Of a stretch of DNA of 64,000 nt, positions 45,359-51,331 are shown in pieces. Position numbers and translations under genes: made by a program. How positions within the stretch are numbered: position 1 is the stretch's first letter; every line of letters begins with the position of its first letter. Under the pieces are notes generated by a model. It worked only from the letters and a program-made list of their open reading frames with translations. It made no database searches and was not told where the DNA came from. Source of the DNA: Tenacibaculum larymnensis (lineage in GTDB: Bacteria > Bacteroidota > Bacteroidia > Flavobacteriales > Flavobacteriaceae); contig NZ_JAIWJY010000007.1 in NCBI RefSeq assembly GCF_028829235.1, forward strand, positions 62,001-126,000, written 5' to 3'.

Positions 45359-46309
45359 ATGAATTACAAAATAATAAAATTACTATTTGACCCTAGAGAA
45401 ACTATTAATAAGGAAGAATTTTTATTTGGGATAATAGTTTTATTCTTTTTTGCTTTTAGTTTCATTAGTGATTTTACTATAAATGCTAGTATCATGTCAA
45501 TTTTAAGCTCAAAAAGTGCACACTTACTAGCTACACATCAACTTATAAAACCATTTACTATACCTAATTTGCCTGTAGGTTTTATTTTATTTTACAGCGC
45601 TGTAACTTTAGCTATTAAAAGAATAAAAGATTTACAATCTAAATTATGGATAGGTGTTATGGTAGGAGTATTCATATTTCTTTTTTTTGATGTTATCTTT
45701 CTAAAAGTAACTACAAGTACAGGAGTATTTTCTAATTTATTAGGTTTCGAAATTGATAATCAAATAAAGATTTTTCATATATCAAGTATGCTTTTTTATG
45801 TTGTTTTGGGAGTAGGTTCAATACTCTTCCTTTCAGTTCTTAATGGAACTAAACCTTGTATAAAAGATGTTTATAAGAAAGGAAGTTTAACTATTAATCA
45901 ATTTATTAAACAGCTAGGTATATGGTGCGTAGCAACATTTTTGGGTCTTATCATAATTACTCTATTACTCAACATTAACAAAAGTATAGCTACTTTAAGT
46001 TATGGTAGTTTTTTACCTCCCTTAATTGTAATATGTATACTTTTTATATGGTATTTAAAATTAGTTTATATGAGATTAAAAAACACTACTTTCTCTTTTC
46101 TCAATTACCTTCTTTGTTTAATAGCTTATGTTATTGGACTTTCTTCTATAATCACAATAGCTTTTAAAGTTGACAACTTAAACTATATAAACATGTCATT
46201 AACTTTTTTCTCAGTTATTAGTATAATATTTTCATTTGTAAACCTTTCTTTATTTTTGTTAGATAAAGATTCTAAACCATTGGCATTTGGAACCGAAAAA
46301 CACGATTAA
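45359..46309 (+). CDS. polytopic membrane protein, DUF805-like features
   Basis: A 316-residue integral membrane protein with about eight hydrophobic helices. The start, LLFDPRETINKEEFLFGIIVLFFFAFS, and the segment TLAIKRIKDLQSK recall DUF805 proteins, in which an R-x-x-D/K turn lies between helices. It is longer than DUF805 (about 110), so it may be two units fused; I call it only DUF805-like. Its stop shares one base with the next ATG (TAATG), coupling it to the Crp/Fnr gene. Confidence 0.65.
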   Translation: MNYKIIKLLFDPRETINKEEFLFGIIVLFFFAFSFISDFTINASIMSILSSKSAHLLATHQLIKPFTIPNLPVGFILFYSAVTLAIKRIKDLQSKLWIGVMVGVFIFLFFDVIFLKVTTSTGVFSNLLGFEIDNQIKIFHISSMLFYVVLGVGSILFLSVLNGTKPCIKDVYKKGSLTINQFIKQLGIWCVATFLGLIIITLLLNINKSIATLSYGSFLPPLIVICILFIWYLKLVYMRLKNTTFSFLNYLLCLIAYVIGLSSIITIAFKVDNLNYINMSLTFFSVISIIFSFVNLSLFLLDKDSKPLAFGTEKHD

Positions 46310-46884
46310 TGAAACCATTCTCTGAGATCTCTAAATTCTTTGAAACAGAATTTCCTTTAAATCAACATGGACTTGATGAACTGTTTACTTTATTTAAAAT
46401 TGAAAAACACACTAAAGGAACTATTTTACTTCAAGAAAACTCTAAAGAAAAAAAGTTGCGTTTTTTAAATAATGGAATTGTAAGAGAATATTACGCAAAT
46501 GAAGACAAAGAAGTTAATATCAACTTTTATGTAAAACCTCAGTTTATTTCCGATTTACTAACTTTTAGTCATAATACTAAAACAAAGAAAAATCAAGAAT
46601 GTCTAACTTCCGTAGAAGTTTTAAATATTGAAAGACAACCTTTTTTTGATTTACTAGAAAAATATCAATGTGGTAAAACCTTTGTTGATGCCTCTTTTCA
46701 AAAACTTTTAAAACAAAAAGAAAGACTAGAGTTTAATCGTATTACAAAATCACCTGAAGAATTGTATAATGAACTATTTACTTACAAACCTGAATGGATA
46801 CAAAACATACCTCAATATCATTTAGCTTCTTATTTAAACGTAACACCAGAAACGTTAAGCAGAATTAAAAAACGTATTTCTTGA
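46309..46884 (+). CDS. Crp/Fnr-family transcriptional regulator
   Basis: A 191-residue regulator with a cyclic-nucleotide-binding-like domain (about 1-125) and a helix-turn-helix end. The recognition helix VTPETLSRIKKRIS carries ExxSR, the residues that in FNR read TTGAT. There is no N-terminal Cys cluster, so oxygen sensing by [4Fe-4S] is not expected. The gene is coupled to the DUF805-like gene upstream. The stop codon TGA lies inside a perfect TTGAT-N4-ATCAA box (46881-46894). Confidence 0.93.
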   Translation: MKPFSEISKFFETEFPLNQHGLDELFTLFKIEKHTKGTILLQENSKEKKLRFLNNGIVREYYANEDKEVNINFYVKPQFISDLLTFSHNTKTKKNQECLTSVEVLNIERQPFFDLLEKYQCGKTFVDASFQKLLKQKERLEFNRITKSPEELYNELFTYKPEWIQNIPQYHLASYLNVTPETLSRIKKRIS

Positions 46885-46894
46885 TTTGAATCAA
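46881..46894. promoter_or_regulatory. FNR-type box TTGAT-TTGA-ATCAA
   Basis: A perfect match to the FNR consensus (TTGAT-N4-ATCAA), overlapping the stop of the Crp/Fnr gene and 51-64 bases before the MBL-fold ATG. The regulator's recognition helix has the matching ExxSR. Confidence 0.5.
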
Positions 46895-46923
46895 TGAAAA
46901 TAAATAGTGTAAAAAAGACATTT

Positions 46924-46943
46924 GTATAACTAAAAAGTTATAC
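46924..46943 (+). promoter_or_regulatory. hairpin GTATAACT-AAAA-AGTTATAC just before the MBL-fold ATG
   Basis: Perfect 8-base arms with a 4-base loop, ending one base before ATG 46945. It covers the usual ribosome landing zone, so it could act as an operator or as an RNA structure limiting translation. Confidence 0.45.
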
Positions 46944-46944
46944 C

Positions 46945-47715
46945 ATGTTACATATACACCAAATAAGAAATGCTACTATAATTATTGAAACTGAAAAAGA
47001 GGTTATTCTTGTTGATCCAATGCTCGGTAACCAAGGAATTATGCCTCCATTTACTCTCTTTAGACATAAAGCTAGAAAAAACCCAACTGTTCCACTTCCC
47101 CAAAAAACACACGCACTACTAAAAAAAGTAACTCATTGCTTAATAACTCATCAACACCCAGATCATATAGATAATGCTGGTGTAGAATTTTTAATCAAAA
47201 ATAACATTCCTGTTACCTGTAGTGTAAAGGATGAGAAGGCTTTTAAAAAGAGAGGGCTAAATGTTGTTCAAAGTTTAAAATACTGGGAAAAACAACCCTT
47301 TTTAGGAGGAGAAATAGAAGGAATACCTGCCAAACACGGTTATGGCTTTGTAGCTAAACTAATGGGAAATGTATTAGGTTTCTATATAAAACTTCCTGGT
47401 CAAAAAACTATTTACCTCAGCTCCGATACTATTTATACTGACGCTGTGCATAAAGTATTGACTAATTATAAACCAGATATTAATGTATTAGCCTGTGGAG
47501 CTGCTCAATTTGACCTTTTCAAGCAACTTATTATGAGCGTAGACGATATTCTAAAATTTATAAGAAATTCATCGGGTTTAGTAGTTGCTAATCATATGGA
47601 AGCTATTAATCATTGCCCATTAACTAGAGAAAAACTCAAAACTATATTGAAGCAAAATAACTTATATCATAACGTTTACCTACCTGAAGATGGTGATATA
47701 GTATCTATTGAGTAA
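46945..47715 (+). CDS. MBL-fold metallo-hydrolase
   Basis: A 256-residue metallo-beta-lactamase-fold hydrolase of the UlaG-like/L-ascorbate-6-phosphate lactonase type. It has the metal motif HQHPDHID (about 74-81), the strand IIIETEKEVILVDPML, a histidine in GIPAKHGYG, SDTIYTD, and a late His in ANHMEAINHCP. The substrate is unknown. Directly upstream are the Crp/Fnr regulator, an FNR-type box and a hairpin, so it is probably the main target of that regulator. Confidence 0.88.
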   Translation: MLHIHQIRNATIIIETEKEVILVDPMLGNQGIMPPFTLFRHKARKNPTVPLPQKTHALLKKVTHCLITHQHPDHIDNAGVEFLIKNNIPVTCSVKDEKAFKKRGLNVVQSLKYWEKQPFLGGEIEGIPAKHGYGFVAKLMGNVLGFYIKLPGQKTIYLSSDTIYTDAVHKVLTNYKPDINVLACGAAQFDLFKQLIMSVDDILKFIRNSSGLVVANHMEAINHCPLTREKLKTILKQNNLYHNVYLPEDGDIVSIE

Positions 47716-47764
47716 AAGTCTGTTATATTTACATAATTGTACAATAACCATTATTATTAGCAAT

Positions 47765-48592
47765 ATGAAACAGAAAACTTTATTACTTGTTGCTCTATTA
47801 ATCGCTTTTTCAACCTTTGCTCAAAATATTCCTAAAAAGATTAATGAGAGTGACTTTTCCATCGGAAAAACTGTTCAAATAAAATCGACTATTTTAAAAG
47901 AAGATAGAACACTAAATATTTATTTTCCTACAAGCTACGATATTGATAAATCAAAAAAGTATCCAGTGATTTATTTATTAGATGGTTCTAAAGATGAAGA
48001 CTTTATTCACATTGCTGGAATTGTACAATTTGGTTCTTTTCCATGGATAAATATGCTTCCTGAAGCTATAGTAGTTGGTATTGGAAATGTAGATAGAAAA
48101 AGAGACTTTACATATCCTTCTTCTATAGAAATTGACCAAAAAGAATTTCCTACTTCAGGGAAATCTGAAAAGTTTATTCAATTTCTTAAAAAAGAACTCC
48201 TTCCTTTTATAGATACTAACTACAGAACTACAAATAATAAAACACTAATTGGACAATCACTTGGAGGACTTTTAGCTACAGAAGTTTTATTTAAAACCCC
48301 TAACCTTTTTAATAACTATATAATTGTAAGCCCCAGTCTTTGGTGGGATGCTGAAAAACTTTTAACCTTTACACCGCTAAAGTACAACACTAAGAAGAAC
48401 ATTTACATTGCAGTTGGTAAAGAAGGACCAATTATGGAAAGAACTGCCAAAGAACTACATGGTAAACTACTGAGTAAAAAAACTAAAAACACGAAGCTTT
48501 ATTTCGATTTTTTAGAAGATAAAACTCATGGTGATGCCTTACATGAAGCCGTTTACAATGCTTTTGAAAAAATATTTAAAGTAGAGAAATAA
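47765..48592 (+). CDS. secreted esterase of the esterase D / IroE-like family
   Basis: A 275-residue exported alpha/beta hydrolase. The signal peptide (residues 1-19, ending STFAQ) fixes the start at ATG 47765 rather than the in-frame ATG at 47708. The family signature is YPVIYLLDGSKDEDFIHIAG, GIGNVDRKRDFTYP (the oxyanion region), the nucleophile in LIGQSLGGLLATEVL (GxSxG), and the C-terminal His in KTHGDALHEAV. Family members hydrolyse siderophore esters or formylglutathione; the substrate here is unproven. Confidence 0.88.
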   Translation: MKQKTLLLVALLIAFSTFAQNIPKKINESDFSIGKTVQIKSTILKEDRTLNIYFPTSYDIDKSKKYPVIYLLDGSKDEDFIHIAGIVQFGSFPWINMLPEAIVVGIGNVDRKRDFTYPSSIEIDQKEFPTSGKSEKFIQFLKKELLPFIDTNYRTTNNKTLIGQSLGGLLATEVLFKTPNLFNNYIIVSPSLWWDAEKLLTFTPLKYNTKKNIYIAVGKEGPIMERTAKELHGKLLSKKTKNTKLYFDFLEDKTHGDALHEAVYNAFEKIFKVEK

Positions 48593-48604
48593 CATAGACT
48601 ACTC

Positions 48605-48997
48605 ATGAAAAATAACATTATGCTTAAAATTATTTCAAGCCCTAACTGCGGAAATTCACCTAAAATGACATTCTTAAAAGAATTCAATATCGCCCTAGCA
48701 AAAGGAGATCTGGATTTTCTTACCGAAAGTGTTACCGATGAAATAGTTTGGAATATAGTTGGCGATAGAAAAATTGAAGGAAAGAAAGAGTTTATTGAAA
48801 AATTAAAAAAAATAAAAGAGAAAAATGTAACTGAATTAACACTTAAACAAATCTTATCTCACGGAAAAGAAGGGGCTGTAAATGGAATCACTAAAACAGA
48901 AAACAAAAAAGAGTATGCTTTTTCTAACTTTTATTTTTTCAAAGGGGCAAAAGGTGCTAAAATAAAATTAATAACATCGTATATCATTGAAAGTTAA
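48605..48997 (+). CDS. NTF2/SnoaL-like small protein
   Basis: A 130-residue protein with the ketosteroid-isomerase-like (SnoaL) cone fold: FNIALAKGDLDFLTESVTDEIVWNIVGDRKIEGKKEFIEKL. There is no signal peptide. Such proteins are small-molecule isomerases, hydrolases or binders; no activity can be deduced. It follows the esterase by 12 bases, probably on the same transcript. Confidence 0.8.
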   Translation: MKNNIMLKIISSPNCGNSPKMTFLKEFNIALAKGDLDFLTESVTDEIVWNIVGDRKIEGKKEFIEKLKKIKEKNVTELTLKQILSHGKEGAVNGITKTENKKEYAFSNFYFFKGAKGAKIKLITSYIIES

Positions 48998-49281
48998 CAA
49001 TGGTAAGAAACATTTAATTTACTGTTTAACAACATACACTCAATGCTTATTCTCTAATAGAATTAAAAACTCAAGAATATTTCACTAAGACTTATACAAC
49101 TGGAATAAAGTCAAATTGACTTTTAAAAAACACTTTTTAGTAAAAAGTTGTCTTTTTGGTTAAAAAAAAAGTATTAACAAAAGCAAATCAACTCAAAATA
49201 AACACCAATAAAACAAAATTCATTTTTATTGACACTAAAAAAAATTAAATTCATTTAATTTGTAGCAAATCTCAATAAACT
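48998..49281. other. 284-base gene-free stretch before hglS
   Basis: The longest stretch in the window without a gene. It is A/T-rich and contains two inverted repeats (49107-49123 and 49132-49148) and a TTGAC about 20 bases before TTAATTTG, a weak promoter-like pair for the dioxygenase gene. No tRNA, ncRNA or terminator of known type was recognised. Confidence 0.5.
49107..49123. promoter_or_regulatory. inverted repeat AAAGTCAA-A-TTGACTTT, candidate operator
   Basis: 8-base arms with a 1-base centre, 159-175 bases before the hglS ATG. The adjacent Lrp/AsnC gene makes it a plausible Lrp-type site. A second repeat, ACTTTTT-AGT-AAAAAGT, follows at 49132-49148. Confidence 0.4.
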
Positions 49282-50712
49282 ATGTCATCAAAAAATAAAC
49301 TAGAAAGTTTTACTAATACGACTGAAGAATTTGTCTCTCCAGAGTACATTCGTAACCGCTTCTCTAAAATTATGTCTGACATGTACAAGAAAGAGGTACC
49401 GCTTTATGGTGATCTACTTGATTTGGTTCATGACATAAATGAAAACGTTCTTTCAGAGTCTAAAGAAATTGAAGAACAATTAGCACATACCGGAGAATTA
49501 ACTCGACTAAATATGGAACGCCACGGAGCAATTCGTTTAGGTAAACCCTATGAGCTATTTACAATGAGACGTCTGTTTAAGGTTATGGGAATGTATTCTG
49601 TTGGTTACTATGATTTAGCCCCAGCTGGTGTTCCTGTTCACTCTACGGCGTTTAGAGCTATTGAAAGCACAGCTCTTAACCAAGCTCCATTCAGAGTTTT
49701 CACCTCTTTATTACGTTTAGATTTAATTGATGATGCTCAGCTTCGTAACAATGTTGAAACTATTTTAGAAAAACGTCAAATTTTTACAGAAAAAGTTTTA
49801 CAACTCATTGATAAATCCGAAAAAGAAGGAGGTCTAAATAAAGAAGATGCCGAAACCTTTGTTCAAGAAGCATTAGAAACTTTTCGTTGGCACGATACTG
49901 CTACTGTAGATTATGAAATGTACGAAGCTTTACTAAATCAACACAGATTAATTGCTGATGTTGTTGCTTTCAAAGGACCTCACATCAACCATCTAACCCC
50001 TAGAACTTTAGATATAGACAAGGTACAAGTAAGTATGGAGGATCGTAATATTCCACCAAAAGACAATATAGAAGGACCTCCTGCAAGAAAATGCCCTATT
50101 TTACTACGTCAAACAAGTTTTAAGGCATTGACCGAAAAAGTAACTTTTAAAAACAATGTTGAAAAAGAAGAAATAGGTGAACACAAAGCTCGTTTTGGTG
50201 AGATTGAACAACGTGGTGTAGCGTTAACTCAAAAAGGACTTGATTTGTATCATGAACTGTTAGGTAAAACACGTAAAGCCATTGGTGGATCACCAACTGC
50301 CGAAAATGCCTCAGAATACAATAAATTATTAGCAAAAAATTTTAAAGTTTTCCCTGATAACTACGAAGAGTTACAATCAAAAAAATTGGCTTACTTCCAT
50401 TATTTTACCACCGATAAAGTAAAAACCTTACCTAAAGATAAAGTGTATACAAAAGAAGATGTAAACCAATTATTAGAGGATGGTTATTTAAGCATAGAAC
50501 CTATGGTTTACGAAGACTTCTTACCTGTAAGTGCAGCAGGAATTTTTGCTTCAAACTTAGGTACAGATGATGCTAAGCGTGAATATGAAGGCACTTCTAA
50601 TCAATCATTATTTGAAAAAGATTTAGGTGAACCTGTTTATAAGTTAACAAAATGGTATGAAGACATGCAAGATGAAAGCATACAAAACTGCTTAGCTGTA
50701 ATAAATGCTTAA
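49282..50712 (+). CDS. hglS: 2-oxoadipate dioxygenase/decarboxylase (HglS, DUF1338/VOC)
   Basis: A 476-residue enzyme of the DUF1338/YdcJ family. HglS converts 2-oxoadipate to D-2-hydroxyglutarate with O2 and Fe(II), in a lysine breakdown route known from Pseudomonas. Family marks are NMERHGAIRLG (His81), AGVPVHSTAFRAIE (His120), FKGPHINHLTPRTLDID (His234, His237) and PARKCPILLRQTSFKAL. At least one of these His with a later Glu should ligate the iron. The neighbours, an Lrp/AsnC regulator and a YdiJ-type D-2-hydroxyglutarate dehydrogenase, complete the route. A strong terminator follows. Confidence 0.92.
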   Translation: MSSKNKLESFTNTTEEFVSPEYIRNRFSKIMSDMYKKEVPLYGDLLDLVHDINENVLSESKEIEEQLAHTGELTRLNMERHGAIRLGKPYELFTMRRLFKVMGMYSVGYYDLAPAGVPVHSTAFRAIESTALNQAPFRVFTSLLRLDLIDDAQLRNNVETILEKRQIFTEKVLQLIDKSEKEGGLNKEDAETFVQEALETFRWHDTATVDYEMYEALLNQHRLIADVVAFKGPHINHLTPRTLDIDKVQVSMEDRNIPPKDNIEGPPARKCPILLRQTSFKALTEKVTFKNNVEKEEIGEHKARFGEIEQRGVALTQKGLDLYHELLGKTRKAIGGSPTAENASEYNKLLAKNFKVFPDNYEELQSKKLAYFHYFTTDKVKTLPKDKVYTKEDVNQLLEDGYLSIEPMVYEDFLPVSAAGIFASNLGTDDAKREYEGTSNQSLFEKDLGEPVYKLTKWYEDMQDESIQNCLAVINA

Positions 50713-50730
50713 TCATAAAATAGAATATTG

Positions 50731-50775
50731 AAAAAGTGTAGCCGTATATTTGCATTATCGGCTACACTTTTTTTC
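50731..50775 (+). terminator. intrinsic terminator of hglS
   Basis: 14-base arms AAAAAGTGTAGCCG / CGGCTACACTTTTT with a T tail. The loop contains TATATTTG, which looks like a -7 box but is probably incidental. Confidence 0.85.
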
Positions 50776-50835
50776 GTTAAAAACGATTGTTTATCTTGTA
50801 GCTTATATTAAGTTTATTCTAACAAAATTATTCTT

Positions 50836-51294
50836 TTGGAAAATCAATTTGATTATATAGACAAACAAATACTTTCAAAATTACGTTTAGACGCTCGTAA
50901 AGCCTATTCACAAATTGCGGAAGAATTAAAAGTTTCCAACTCCTTAATTCATCAACGCATTAAAAAGCTAACCGCAGAGGGTGTTATTAAAAATGCTGAG
51001 TTTGTTTTAGAAGAAAAGAACTTAGGTTATAAAACCAAATCATACACAGGTATCAGATTACGTGAAGCTCGCTTTGCTAAAGAAGTAATGCACGAGTTAG
51101 AAAAAATACCTGAAATAACCGAATGTAACTTTGTTTCTGGTTACTACGCTATTTTTATTTTAATCTTTGCTAGAGACAATGAACATTTACAAAAAATACT
51201 ATACGATAACGTACATTTAATCAAAGGAGTGGCTGGAACCGATACTTTTATATGTTTCGATACCTGTTTTAAGCGTCACATTCCAATAGAATAA
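50836..51294 (+). CDS. Lrp/AsnC family regulator
   Basis: A 152-residue feast/famine regulator. The helix-turn-helix is in the first 60 residues (DYIDKQILSKLRLDARKAYSQIAEELKVSNSLIHQRIKKL) and the RAM effector-binding domain follows (GYKTKSYTGIRLREARF, CNFVSGYYAIFILIFARD, GVAGTDTFICFDTCF). It starts with TTG at 50836. It lies between hglS and the dehydrogenase gene on the same strand, so it is likely their local regulator, with lysine or a pathway acid as effector (inferred). Confidence 0.93.
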   Translation: MENQFDYIDKQILSKLRLDARKAYSQIAEELKVSNSLIHQRIKKLTAEGVIKNAEFVLEEKNLGYKTKSYTGIRLREARFAKEVMHELEKIPEITECNFVSGYYAIFILIFARDNEHLQKILYDNVHLIKGVAGTDTFICFDTCFKRHIPIE

Positions 51295-51331
51295 TTAACA
51301 ACACTATCCACCTTTTTAGGTTTTTAAGATA

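Noticed and set aside
47708..47764. Upstream ATG for the esterase at 47708
   Set aside because: It would put a 19-residue extension in front of a clear signal peptide that starts at 47765, and it overlaps the MBL-fold gene.
50745..50752. TATATTTG as a promoter for the Lrp/AsnC gene
   Set aside because: It lies in the loop of the hglS terminator and about 84 bases from the start; the terminator explains the sequence better, though a promoter cannot be excluded.
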